From: Mycolicibacterium rhodesiae JS60
Lineage (GTDB): Bacteria; Actinomycetota; Actinomycetes; Mycobacteriales; Mycobacteriaceae
NCBI GenBank assembly: GCA_000230935.2
Contig: AGIQ01000003.1
Coordinates: 62,001-126,000 of the forward strand
Length of the DNA: 64,000 bases
Reading direction: 5' to 3'
Positions 43,355-51,643 of this stretch are shown one piece after another (position 1 is the first letter of the stretch; each line of letters starts with the position of its first letter). The translations under genes and the position numbers were made by a program. The notes under the pieces are model-generated. The model ran no database searches. It had not been told where the DNA came from and worked only from the letters and a program-made list of their open reading frames with translations.

Positions 43355-44197
43355 CTACCGCGCGCTCATCCGGATACCAATAGCCGTCACCACCACGTTC
43401 ACCACAAACAACGCCATGAACGCATACACCACCGTCTCGTTGACCGCATTACCCACCGCCTTGGCCCCACCCCCGGTAATCGTCAACCCCCGATAACACG
43501 CCACCAACCCCGCAATCAACCCAAACAGCGCCGCCTTCACACACGAGATGATCACCTCAGGCACCCCGGTCAACAACGTGATCCCCGCCGCGAACGCACC
43601 GGGATTCACATCCTGAACAAACACCGAGAACACATACCCACCCAAAATCCCGATGATCACCACCAAGCTGTTCAACAAAAGAGCGACCAACCCCGAAGCC
43701 AACATCCGCGGAGTCACCAACCGCTGCACCGGATTAATCCCCAACACTTCCATCGCATCGATCTCTTCACGAATCGTGCGCGACCCCAAATCCGCACACA
43801 TCGCCGTCGCACCCGCACCGGCCACGATCAACACCGTCACCAACGGACCCACCTGCGTCACCGCACCAAACGCAGCACCCGCCCCCGACAAATCCGCAGC
43901 ACCCAACTCCCGCAACAAAATATTCAACGTAAAAGACACCAACACCGTGAACGGAATCGCCACCAACAACGTCGGCGCCAACGACACCCGCGCCACAAAC
44001 CACGACTGCTCCAAAAACTCCCGCCACTGAAACGGCTTCCGAAACACAAACCGCACCGCATCAGCCGACATCGCAAACAAACCACCAATAGCCTGCATCG
44101 GCCCCGACATGCCGCTCAACGCGATGCCCGGTGACCAACGATCCGCTGTCCGATTTGCCATGGGTGTCTTCTGAACCTCCAACATCGTCGCGGTCAT
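43355..44197 (-). CDS. yrbEA: YrbE/MlaE-type permease, first subunit
   Basis: About 280 residues of the MlaE permease family with about five to six membrane segments. The conserved loop reads REEIDAMEVLGINPVQRLVTPR, preceded by GAGATAMCADLGSRTIR. It forms the inner-membrane permease with YrbEB and receives lipid from the Mce proteins. Start codons are ambiguous: TTG 44218, ATG 44197, ATG 44185 or ATG 44161; 44197 is a compromise, since none has a strong ribosome site. Its coding strand is unusually rich in G and T at third positions compared with the neighbours. The KstR-like site at 44232 lies directly upstream. Confidence 0.92.
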   Translation of the reverse strand: MTATMLEVQKTPMANRTADRWSPGIALSGMSGPMQAIGGLFAMSADAVRFVFRKPFQWREFLEQSWFVARVSLAPTLLVAIPFTVLVSFTLNILLRELGAADLSGAGAAFGAVTQVGPLVTVLIVAGAGATAMCADLGSRTIREEIDAMEVLGINPVQRLVTPRMLASGLVALLLNSLVVIIGILGGYVFSVFVQDVNPGAFAAGITLLTGVPEVIISCVKAALFGLIAGLVACYRGLTITGGGAKAVGNAVNETVVYAFMALFVVNVVVTAIGIRMSAR

Positions 44198-44231
44198 CGC
44201 CCCAGCGCCATGGCACAAACCGGTCCAAAAC

Positions 44232-44245
44232 TGGAACGTGTTTCA
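44232..44245. promoter_or_regulatory. Putative KstR operator upstream of the mce operon
   Basis: TGGAACGTGTTTCA fits the published KstR consensus TnnAACnnGTTnnA at all eight fixed positions and is nearly palindromic. It lies 35 bp upstream of the chosen yrbEA start, the expected place for repressing the operon. In M. tuberculosis and M. smegmatis KstR represses the mce4 and cholesterol genes. No kstR gene is in the window. Confidence 0.7.
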
Positions 44246-44573
44246 ACGACGCCAACGCAGATTAGTGCACTTAGCGCCCGCGCGGTAGCGAATCTCGGCA
44301 ATCGGGACCTGTGACTGGTGGTGTCGGTGTTTCGTCGGGTCGCTTCGAGACGACTCACGCCGAAATGTCTCGTTCTCGACCGTGCTGTCGTCGACTCGGT
44401 TGGGACAGTCGGCATTCGGGAGCCCGCCCGCGCTGCAGTCATGCCTGGAAGACTGAATTGCACCCCGCCCGAGTCGACATCCGATTCCCGGTCAGCGGGA
44501 TCACTCTCGCGGACCACCGATCACAACCCACGATGATCGAGGCCCACACCACCGACCCAGGAGCCGACCCGCG
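44246..44573. other. Intergenic region between the mce operon and the SDR gene
   Basis: About 330 bp without a supported gene. It must hold the promoter of the rightward SDR gene; a CAGGAG ribosome site occurs near 44559. No further palindrome, terminator or RNA gene was recognised. Short open frames on both strands lack start signals and coding character. Confidence 0.5.
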
Positions 44574-45380
44574 ATGTCGATCTTGCAGCGTTACACCGAT
44601 CGTCGAGTGCTGATCACCGGCGGCGGCTCCGGCATCGGGCAGGCCTGTGTACTGCGCATTCTCGCCGAAGGTGGTCGTGTGGTGGCCGCCGACATCAGCG
44701 AGTCGGGCCTGGCGGACACCACGGCCAAGGCCGCCGGTGCCGGTGACCGGCTGAGCACGATGGTCATCGACGTCGGCAGCGAGGAGTCGGTGAAAACCGG
44801 TGTCGATGAAGCGATCTCCACGCTCGGCGGCCTCGACACGCTGGTGAACGTCGCGGGCATCCTGCGGTCGGATCACTTCCTCGACACCACGCTTGCGGCT
44901 TTCGAGCAGGTACTGCGGGTCAACCTCGTCGGCACGTTCCTTGTGACGCGGCAGTCAATTCCGGCTCTGCGCGCGGGATCTGCCCCGGCCGTCGTGAATT
45001 TCAGCTCGACATCGGCCGCATTCGCCCATCCTTATATGTCGGCGTATGCCGCGTCGAAGGGCGGCGTTCAGGCCATGACGCATGCGTTGGCCGCCGAGTT
45101 CGCCAAGGACGGCATCCGTTTCAACTCGGTGCAGCCCGGATCGATCTCGTCGGGGATGACCGACGGCACCGGCGAGTCCAAGCAGAGCGTCGGCCCCGGA
45201 CTGCCAGAGGATGTCGACTACAGCCTGTTCGGCCGGGTCGCACCCCTGCTGCCGTTTCCGAAGGGCGAGATATTCGCGAAGCCGGATGCGGTGGCCAACG
45301 TTGTCGCGATGCTGGGCAGCCCGGACGCGTACTTCGTGTCGGGCACCGAGGTCCGCATCGACGGTGGCGCGCACATGTGA
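44574..45380 (+). CDS. Short-chain dehydrogenase/reductase
   Basis: A 268-residue SDR. Cofactor motif TGGGSGIG, ADIS after the second strand (NAD-type acidic residue), NVAG, catalytic Ser in NFSSTSA and YAASK. The end (YFVSGTEVRIDGGAHM) is typical of the classical family. ATG at 44574 with CAGGAG upstream. It abuts the convergent TetR gene with no gap. It is divergent from the mce operon at a distance of about 350 bp, so co-regulation by the KstR-like site is uncertain. Substrate unknown; hydroxysteroid oxidation is one plausible role. Confidence 0.9.
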   Translation: MSILQRYTDRRVLITGGGSGIGQACVLRILAEGGRVVAADISESGLADTTAKAAGAGDRLSTMVIDVGSEESVKTGVDEAISTLGGLDTLVNVAGILRSDHFLDTTLAAFEQVLRVNLVGTFLVTRQSIPALRAGSAPAVVNFSSTSAAFAHPYMSAYAASKGGVQAMTHALAAEFAKDGIRFNSVQPGSISSGMTDGTGESKQSVGPGLPEDVDYSLFGRVAPLLPFPKGEIFAKPDAVANVVAMLGSPDAYFVSGTEVRIDGGAHM

Positions 45381-45968
45381 TCAGGCGTTGATGCCTGCGG
45401 TCAGGATGGCCGCCAACTCGCGGTAGGCCGCGGCGTCGTCCAGCCCGGTGGTTGACCGCACGGTCCCCTGCTGGATGCGCACCATCATGGCTGCGGCCAA
45501 GTCCGCGGCGAATGCGGCATGCACGTCCCGAAATTCCTGCGCGACAACCCCTTCGGCGATCAATTGGCTGACCCGGCGGGCGGCGATGGCGGTGTTCTGT
45601 TCGTAGACCGCCCGGGCCGGTGCGAACGCGTCCAAGTCGGCCATGAACCGATCGGAGGCGACTTCGAGTGCGGTGCCGACCGCGGTGAGGTACGCGGTGA
45701 TCCGCTCACGTGCGCCATCGACCTCGCAGACCGTGTGTTCCACATCGTCGGTGGCGCGCCGGAAGAAGTGCACGGTGACTGCGTGAACCAGCTGTTCCTT
45801 GCTGCCGGCCAGCGTGTAGAGCGTCCCCTTCGAACAGCGCAACCGTGCGGCGATGTCGTCGAGGGTCAGGTGGGCGAACCCCTCGGCAAGAAAGAGCGCC
45901 AGCAGTGCGTCGAACAGCTCGCCGCGGCGCCGGGTCCCGAACGCCGCCGGGGAGGTGCGGGTGGCCAT
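45381..45968 (-). CDS. TetR-family transcriptional regulator
   Basis: A 195-residue repressor with the N-terminal helix-turn-helix LFLAEGFAHLTLDDIAARLRCSKGTLYTLAGSKEQLV. A helical ligand-binding domain follows (AVTVHFFRRATDDVEHTV, LMVRIQQGT-like end). ATG at 45968. A perfect 12-bp inverted repeat lies immediately upstream, between this gene and the divergent acyl-CoA dehydrogenase gene, so it most likely represses both. The effector is probably an acyl-CoA or related ligand (inference from the target). Confidence 0.92.
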   Translation of the reverse strand: MATRTSPAAFGTRRRGELFDALLALFLAEGFAHLTLDDIAARLRCSKGTLYTLAGSKEQLVHAVTVHFFRRATDDVEHTVCEVDGARERITAYLTAVGTALEVASDRFMADLDAFAPARAVYEQNTAIAARRVSQLIAEGVVAQEFRDVHAAFAADLAAAMMVRIQQGTVRSTTGLDDAAAYRELAAILTAGINA

Positions 45969-45973
45969 CCCCC

Positions 45974-46007
45974 GAATAGTACTGATAGATGTAAGTCAGT
46001 ACTATTC
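45974..46007. promoter_or_regulatory. Perfect 12-bp inverted repeat, likely TetR operator
   Basis: GAATAGTACTGA and TCAGTACTATTC are perfect arms with a 10-bp spacer, located in the 65-bp gap between divergent starts at 45968 and 46034. The position covers both promoters. Confidence 0.75.
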
Positions 46008-46033
46008 TGAGTATCAATCGAGAGGCCCCGCTC

Positions 46034-47188
46034 ATGCCCGTCGACCGACTCCTGCCCGACCAGGACGCCGCGGATCTCATCGCGCTGACCCGCGACATCG
46101 GCGACAAAGTGCTCAGCCCGATCGTCGACGAGCACGAGCGCGCGGAGACCTATCCCGAAGGGGTGTTCGCCCAACTCGGTGCGGCGGGGCTGTTGAGCCT
46201 GCCGCAGCCGCAGGAGTGGGGCGGCGGCGGTCAGCCGTTCGAGGTGTACTTGCAAGTTCTCGAGGAGATCGCCGCACGCTGGGCCGCGGTGGCGGTCGCG
46301 GTGAGCGTGCACAGCCTGTCGTGCCATCCGCTGCTGGCGTTCGGCACCGACGAACAGCGCGAACGCTGGCTGCCCGGCATGCTGTCGGGTGAGCAGATCG
46401 GCGCCTACAGCCTGTCCGAACCGCAGGCCGGGTCGGATGCCGCCGCATTGCAGTGCAAAGCTGTGTTTTCCGCGGCCGAGGCGGCTCCTGAATACGTCAT
46501 CAACGGTTCGAAGGCCTGGATCACCCACGGCGGGCGGGCGGACTTCTACACCTTGTTCGCGAGGACGGGCGAGGGTGGCCGCGGCATCTCCTGCTTCCTG
46601 GTGCCTGCGGATCTGCCGGGTCTGAGCTTCGGCAAGCCCGAGGAAAAGATGGGATTGGCCGCCGTTCCCACGACATCGGCGTTCTACGACAACGCGGTCA
46701 TCGACGCCGGCCGCCGGATCGGTGCCGAGGGACAGGGCCTGCAGATCGCGTTCAGCGCGCTGGACTCGGGCCGGCTCGGCATCGCGGCCGTGGCAGTTGG
46801 GATCGCACAGGCCGCCCTCGACGAGGCGTGCGCCTACGCCAACGACCGAACGACGTTCGGCCGCAAAATCATTGATCACCAGGGCCTGGGATTCCTGCTC
46901 GCCGACATGGCCGCCGCGGTGGCCAGCGCGCGGGCCACCTACCTGGATGCCGCTCGGCGGCGGGACGCCGGTCTGCCCTACTCGCAGCAGGCCAGCGTCG
47001 CCAAGCTGGTGGCGACGGACGCCGCCATGAAGGTGACGACCGATGCCGTCCAGGTGCTCGGCGGTGTCGGCTACACCCGTGACTACCGCGTCGAGCGCTA
47101 CATGCGCGAAGCCAAGATCACCCAGATCTTCGAAGGAACCAACCAAATTCAGCGGCTGGTTATCGCACGCGGGCTCGCGACGGCCTGA
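46034..47188 (+). CDS. Acyl-CoA dehydrogenase
   Basis: A 384-residue FAD enzyme. SLSEPQAGSDAAAL and the KAWITHGGRADFYTLFAR region form the flavin pocket, FGRKIIDHQGLGF and VLGGVGYTRDYRVERYMRE are typical, and QIFEGTNQIQRLVIARGL carries the catalytic Glu in its usual short/medium-chain position. Members oxidise saturated acyl-CoAs, passing electrons to ETF. ATG at 46034, close to the palindromic operator. It stands alone, followed by a 215-bp gap, so it is likely a monocistronic target of the divergent TetR protein. Confidence 0.93.
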   Translation: MPVDRLLPDQDAADLIALTRDIGDKVLSPIVDEHERAETYPEGVFAQLGAAGLLSLPQPQEWGGGGQPFEVYLQVLEEIAARWAAVAVAVSVHSLSCHPLLAFGTDEQRERWLPGMLSGEQIGAYSLSEPQAGSDAAALQCKAVFSAAEAAPEYVINGSKAWITHGGRADFYTLFARTGEGGRGISCFLVPADLPGLSFGKPEEKMGLAAVPTTSAFYDNAVIDAGRRIGAEGQGLQIAFSALDSGRLGIAAVAVGIAQAALDEACAYANDRTTFGRKIIDHQGLGFLLADMAAAVASARATYLDAARRRDAGLPYSQQASVAKLVATDAAMKVTTDAVQVLGGVGYTRDYRVERYMREAKITQIFEGTNQIQRLVIARGLATA

Positions 47189-47403
47189 ACGGCGATACGA
47201 TCCGTCCAAGGACGACCTTGAGCCACCCGGGTCCGTGTCGAAAGCCGTGCCTCGACCCCGGTCATAACGAGCGATTCCATCGAAGAATTCATATTTCGTT
47301 GCGGAATCGGTTGCGAAGAGCACGCAAATCCGCAATCGTTTAGGAGCGGGGTCGACAGGCTGCCACTTCTCGTCGGCCCGCGGGACTACGAGGAGGACGG
47401 GCC
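47189..47403. promoter_or_regulatory. Leader/promoter region of the Pot-like transporter operon
   Basis: A gene-free 215 bp. Two imperfectly placed inverted repeats are visible: CAAGG/CCTTG (47207-47220, 4-bp spacer) and CGATTCC/GGAATCG (47272-47278 and 47303-47309). The stretch around 47285-47297 is relatively AT-rich. AGGAGG at 47391-47396 is the ribosome site for the downstream ATPase gene. No known riboswitch fold was recognised. Confidence 0.35.
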
Positions 47404-48600
47404 CTGACCGACACCGGCGCCACCGCCACCCAGCAGACCACCGGAAAACCCGGATCCAAGCGCACCACCGGCGCGCCTGTGATCGAGATCGACCACGTCG
47501 TCAAACGCTTCGAGGACTACGTCGCCGTCACCGACGCCGACTTCTCCATCGGGGCAGGCGAGTTCTTCTCCATGCTCGGCCCGTCCGGCTGCGGGAAGAC
47601 GACCACCCTGCGCATGATCGCCGGTTTCGAACAGCCGACCGAGGGCGCGATTCGGCTTGAAGGCGTCGATGTGTCGCGGGTGCCACCGCACAAGCGCAAC
47701 GTCAACACCGTTTTCCAGCACTACGCCCTGTTCCCCCACATGACGGTGTGGGACAACGTCGCCTACGGCCCGCGCAGCCAGAAGAAAGATAAGGCCACCG
47801 TCAAGAAGAGCGTCGACGAGATGCTCGAGGTCGTTCGGCTCACCGACTTCGCACAGCGCAAGCCCGCCCAGCTCTCCGGCGGGCAGCAGCAGCGCGTCGC
47901 CCTGGCCCGCGCGCTGGTCAACTATCCCAGCGCGCTACTGCTCGACGAGCCGCTCGGCGCCCTTGACCTCAAGCTGCGCCACGTCATGCAGTTCGAGCTC
48001 AAGCGCATCCAGCGCGAGGTCGGCATCACGTTCGTCTATGTGACGCATGACCAAGAGGAAGCGCTCACGATGAGCGACCGGATCGCGGTCATGAACCAGG
48101 GCAATGTCGAGCAGATCGGCACCCCGACCGATATCTACGACCGGCCCGCAACCGTGTTCGTGGCCGGCTTCATCGGTCAGGCGAACCTGTGGCACGGCCG
48201 TCAGACCGGCCGCGCCAACCGCGACTACGTCGAGGTGGAAGTGCTGGGCACCACGCTCAAGGCCAAGCCCGGCGACACCACCATCGAGCCGGGCGGTCAA
48301 GCCACGCTGATGGTGCGCCCCGAGCGGGTCCGGGTGTCGATGGAACAACCCACCGGAGATCTCGCGACCGTCGCCGCCAAGGTCGTCGACCTGACCTTCC
48401 AGGGACCGGTACTGCGACTGTCGTTGGCCGCCGCCGACGACTCCCCGATCCTGGCCCACATCGGACCAGAGCAGAACCTGCCCCTGCTGCGTCCGGGCGA
48501 CGACGTGTTCGTGTGCTGGGCTCCGGAGGCATCGCTGGTCCTGCCCGCCGCCGACATCCCGACCACCGAAGACCTCGAAGAAATGCTCGACGATTCGTAA
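47404..48600 (+). CDS. potA: ABC transporter ATP-binding protein, PotA type
   Basis: An ATPase of 373 residues if started at GTG 47479, or about 398 if started at CTG 47404. Walker A is GPSGCGKTT, the signature is LSGGQQQR, Walker B is ALLLDEPLGALD and the H-loop is VTHDQEEA. A C-terminal TOBE domain follows (VMVRPERVRVS). AGGAGG at 47391-47396 lies 7 bp before the CTG, the frame has no ATG, GTG or TTG between the stop at 47341 and 47479, and GTG 47479 has no ribosome site. The CTG is therefore preferred here. It energises the permease pair at 49844 and 50716. Polyamine uptake is the usual role of this family but the substrate is not proven. Confidence 0.85.
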   Translation: MTDTGATATQQTTGKPGSKRTTGAPVIEIDHVVKRFEDYVAVTDADFSIGAGEFFSMLGPSGCGKTTTLRMIAGFEQPTEGAIRLEGVDVSRVPPHKRNVNTVFQHYALFPHMTVWDNVAYGPRSQKKDKATVKKSVDEMLEVVRLTDFAQRKPAQLSGGQQQRVALARALVNYPSALLLDEPLGALDLKLRHVMQFELKRIQREVGITFVYVTHDQEEALTMSDRIAVMNQGNVEQIGTPTDIYDRPATVFVAGFIGQANLWHGRQTGRANRDYVEVEVLGTTLKAKPGDTTIEPGGQATLMVRPERVRVSMEQPTGDLATVAAKVVDLTFQGPVLRLSLAAADDSPILAHIGPEQNLPLLRPGDDVFVCWAPEASLVLPAADIPTTEDLEEMLDDS

Positions 48601-48655
48601 GTGATCTGCTGTTGAAGTCAACCGAACCTTCCCCCACCGAAAGGCACCACGGCAC

Positions 48656-49840
48656 ATGGCCACAGAGATCGACCCCCGGATCCTCGCTTCGCTGTCCTCC
48701 CGACGCCGGTTCATCGGTGGCGGTGCCGCCGCCGCGGCCGCGCTCGTCCTAGGACCGTCCTTCCTCGCCGCATGTGGCAAGTCCGACAACAAGAGCAGCT
48801 CCAGCGCGCCGGCAGCCCCCGCCGACGACGGCTCCCCCGCCACCGGAAAACTGCGGATCTCGAACTGGCCGCTGTACATGGCCGACGGTTTCGTCGCCGC
48901 CTTCCAGACCGCGACCGGCCTGACGGTGGATTACAAGGAGGACTTCAACGACAACGAGGAGTGGTTCGCCAAGAACAAGGAGCCGCTGTCGCGCAAGCAG
49001 GACATCGGCGCCGACCTGGTGGTGCCAACCCAGTTCCTCGCCGCCCGCCTCAACGCGCTCGGCTGGCTCAACCCGATCGGCGAAAGCCGTTGGACCAACA
49101 AGAAGAACATGCGCCCCGATCTTCTCGACGCCAAGGCCGACCCGGGCCGCAAGTTCAGCGCGCCGTACATGTCCGGCATGGTGGGCCTGGCCTACAACCG
49201 GGCGGCGACCAACCGCGACATCACCAAGATCGACGACCTGTGGGATCCGGCGTTCAAGGGCAAGGTCAGCCTGTTCGCCGACACCCAGGACGGCCTGGGC
49301 ATGATCATGCTGTCGCAGGGTGGCTCGGTGGAGGACCCGACCTCCGACGCGGTGAACAAGGCGGTCGGCCTGATCAAGCAGCAGAAGGACGCCGGCCAGA
49401 TCCGGCGGTTCACCGGCAACGACTACGCCGACGATTTGGCGTCCGGCAATGTTGTTATCGCCCAGGCATATTCGGGTGACGTCGTCCAGCTGCAAAAGGA
49501 CAACCCGGATCTGAAGTTCGTCGTACCCGAGTCCGGCGGAACGACGTTCATCGACACGATGGTGATCCCGTACACCACCCAGAATCAGAAGGCCGCCGAG
49601 ACGTGGATCAACTACGTCTACGACCGGGCCAACTACGCGAAGCTGATCGCACATACCCAGTACGTCCCGGTGCTGTCGGACATGACCGACGAGCTCACAA
49701 AGATCGATCCGGCGCTCGCCGCCAACCCGTTGATCAACCCGCCGAAGGAAACCCTGGACAGGCTGAAGGCCTGGGCCGCACTCACCGACGAGCAGACCGA
49801 CGAGTTCAACAAGGCGTACGCCGAAGTCACCGGCGGCTGA
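48656..49840 (+). CDS. potD: Polyamine-type ABC transporter substrate-binding lipoprotein (PotD-like)
   Basis: A 394-residue exported protein. The N-terminus has a twin-arginine signal (SSRRRFIGGG) followed by a hydrophobic stretch and a lipobox (FLAAC), so it is probably Tat-exported and lipid-anchored. The mature part shows the PotD/PotF fold: LRISNWPLYMADGFVAAFQTATGLTV, AYNRA, a pattern DLWDPAFKGKVSLFADTQD and VVPESGGTTFIDTMVIP. It captures the substrate outside the membrane for the permease. It is 55 bp downstream of the ATPase gene and 3 bp upstream of the first permease gene. Confidence 0.9.
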   Translation: MATEIDPRILASLSSRRRFIGGGAAAAAALVLGPSFLAACGKSDNKSSSSAPAAPADDGSPATGKLRISNWPLYMADGFVAAFQTATGLTVDYKEDFNDNEEWFAKNKEPLSRKQDIGADLVVPTQFLAARLNALGWLNPIGESRWTNKKNMRPDLLDAKADPGRKFSAPYMSGMVGLAYNRAATNRDITKIDDLWDPAFKGKVSLFADTQDGLGMIMLSQGGSVEDPTSDAVNKAVGLIKQQKDAGQIRRFTGNDYADDLASGNVVIAQAYSGDVVQLQKDNPDLKFVVPESGGTTFIDTMVIPYTTQNQKAAETWINYVYDRANYAKLIAHTQYVPVLSDMTDELTKIDPALAANPLINPPKETLDRLKAWAALTDEQTDEFNKAYAEVTGG

Positions 49841-49843
49841 CGC

Positions 49844-50719
49844 ATGGCGGGAGTAGCCAGTAGCAACCGGCAGCGGAGCAAACTTGCTCCCTACCTGATG
49901 ATCCTGCCCGCGCTTGCGTATCTCGGGGTCTTCTATGTGGTGCCGTTCATATCGCTGTTCCGGACGTCACTGTCTGAGATGGGCGGCTCGATCTACCTGC
50001 CGGAGCTCACGTTCGCCTGGGATTTCGCCAATTACGGCGAGGCGCTGAGCACCTACCGCGAGCAGATCATGCGCTCGTTCGGCTATGCGCTGGCCGCAAC
50101 CGTGCTGTGCATTCTGCTGGCTTTCCCGCTGGCATATGTGATCGCGTTCAAGGCCGGCAGGTACAAGAACCTGTTGCTCGGCTTGGTGATCCTGCCGTTC
50201 TTCGTGACGTTCCTGATCCGCACCCTGGCATGGAAGACGATCCTGGCCGACGACGGCTGGGTGGTTGACGCGCTCGGCACTGTCGGGTTGCTGCCGTCCG
50301 AAGGGCGCCTGCTGTCGACCGGCTGGGCGGTCATCGGCGGGCTGACCTACAACTGGATCATCTTCATGATCCTGCCGCTGTACGTCAGCCTGGAGAAGAT
50401 CGACGCTCGCCTGCTGGAGGCCTCCCGAGATCTGTATGCCACCAACCGCAGAATGTTCGGCAAGGTGATCATGCCGCTGGCGATGCCCGGGGTGCTGGCC
50501 GGCAGCATGCTGGTCTTCATTCCCTCGGTCGGTGACTTCATCAACGCCGACTATCTGGGCAGTACCCAGACCAGGATGATCGGCAACGTCATTCAGAAAC
50601 AGTTCCTGGTAGTCAAGGATTACCCGGCCGCCGCCGCGCTGAGCTTCGTGCTGATGGCGCTGATCCTGATCGGCGTCCTGCTCTACACGAAGGCGTTGGG
50701 CACGGAGGACCTGGTATGA
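49844..50719 (+). CDS. potB: ABC transporter permease, PotB type
   Basis: A 291-residue membrane protein with six hydrophobic segments; the first is LAPYLMILPALAYLGVFYVVPFISLF. The EAA-type loop reads EASRDLYATNRRMFGKVIMPLAMPGV, the segment that docks on the ATPase. It pairs with the 50716 protein. ATG at 49844, 3 bp after the binding-protein gene. The stop overlaps the next ATG by 4 bp (ATGA). Confidence 0.92.
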   Translation: MAGVASSNRQRSKLAPYLMILPALAYLGVFYVVPFISLFRTSLSEMGGSIYLPELTFAWDFANYGEALSTYREQIMRSFGYALAATVLCILLAFPLAYVIAFKAGRYKNLLLGLVILPFFVTFLIRTLAWKTILADDGWVVDALGTVGLLPSEGRLLSTGWAVIGGLTYNWIIFMILPLYVSLEKIDARLLEASRDLYATNRRMFGKVIMPLAMPGVLAGSMLVFIPSVGDFINADYLGSTQTRMIGNVIQKQFLVVKDYPAAAALSFVLMALILIGVLLYTKALGTEDLV

Positions 50720-51579
50720 CCACCGAGGCCGGGGCCGCGATCGCCCAGACCATCGATCACGGCGGGCTGGTCAAGCCGGGCCGCAACATCCGGGGAACGT
50801 TCAAGCTCGGCGACGTGGCGCTGCGAGTCATCGCGGCCCTGGTGCTGTTCTACCTGTTCCTACCGATCCTGGTGATCATCGTCTTCTCGTTCAACAAGCC
50901 GGCCGGCAAGTTCAACTACACCTGGCAGGGGTTCACGCTCGACAATTGGGCCGACCCGTTCAAATACCCCGCCCTGACCGAGGCGTTGAAGCTGAGCCTG
51001 AACATCGCCGCGGTGTCGACGGCGATCTCGGTTGTCTTGGGCACGCTGGTGGCCATTGCCCTTGTGCGCCAACGGTTCCGCGGCAGCAAGACGGTGGACA
51101 CCTTCCTGGTGCTGCCGCTGACCTCACCCGAGGTCGTCATGGGTGCGTCGCTGCTGACCCTGTTCCTCGACCTGGGCTGGGCCACCGGATACGCCACGAT
51201 CGTGATCGCGCACGTGGCGTTCGAGATCAGCTTCATCGCGATGACCGTGCGGGCTCGCATCCGTGGCTTCGACTGGACCCTCGAGGACGCTTCCCTGGAT
51301 CTGGGTTCGGGCCCCACCCGGACCTTCTTCAAGGTGACCCTGCCGCTGATCGTGCCGGGCATCGTCGCTGCCGCGATGCTGTCGTTCGCGCTGTCACTGG
51401 ACGATTTCATCATCACCTACTTCGTCAGCGGCTCGACGGTGACCTACCCGCTGTATGTGAACGCTGCGGTGAAAGCCGCTGTGCCACCTCAGATCAACGT
51501 GCTGGCCACCGCGATCCTGGTGATCAGCCTGATCCTGTTGGGCCTTGGAACGCTGTACCGCCGCAAGCGCGACGGCTGA
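50716..51579 (+). CDS. potC: ABC transporter permease, PotC type
   Basis: A 287-residue membrane protein with about six segments (VALRVIAALVLFYLFLPILVIIVF first) and the EAA loop EDASLDLGSGPTRTFFKVTLPLIVPGI. LSLDDFIITYFVSG is characteristic of the PotC/YdcV branch. ATG at 50716 overlaps the potB stop and has GGAGG at 50704-50708. It ends the operon. A small hairpin without a T-run follows at 51618-51633. Confidence 0.92.
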   Translation: MTTEAGAAIAQTIDHGGLVKPGRNIRGTFKLGDVALRVIAALVLFYLFLPILVIIVFSFNKPAGKFNYTWQGFTLDNWADPFKYPALTEALKLSLNIAAVSTAISVVLGTLVAIALVRQRFRGSKTVDTFLVLPLTSPEVVMGASLLTLFLDLGWATGYATIVIAHVAFEISFIAMTVRARIRGFDWTLEDASLDLGSGPTRTFFKVTLPLIVPGIVAAAMLSFALSLDDFIITYFVSGSTVTYPLYVNAAVKAAVPPQINVLATAILVISLILLGLGTLYRRKRDG

Positions 51580-51643
51580 GGTCGACACGCGAAGACCGGT
51601 GGCAACTGCCGCCTAAGTGCCGTCGATACGGCATCCTTGGCGG

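Noticed and set aside
42656..44134. A 492-codon plus-strand open frame rich in His, Arg, Gln and Pro
   Set aside because: It is antisense to two intact YrbE permease genes and its composition is explained by the A/C-rich top strand; no ribosome site or domain.
47207..47220. CAAGG/CCTTG as a KstR2 operator
   Set aside because: The KstR2 consensus needs CAAG-nn-CTTG; here the spacing is 6, not 2.
51618..51633. TGCCGT/ACGGCA hairpin as a terminator after potC
   Set aside because: Only 6 bp and no T-run follows; it may be chance in GC-rich DNA.
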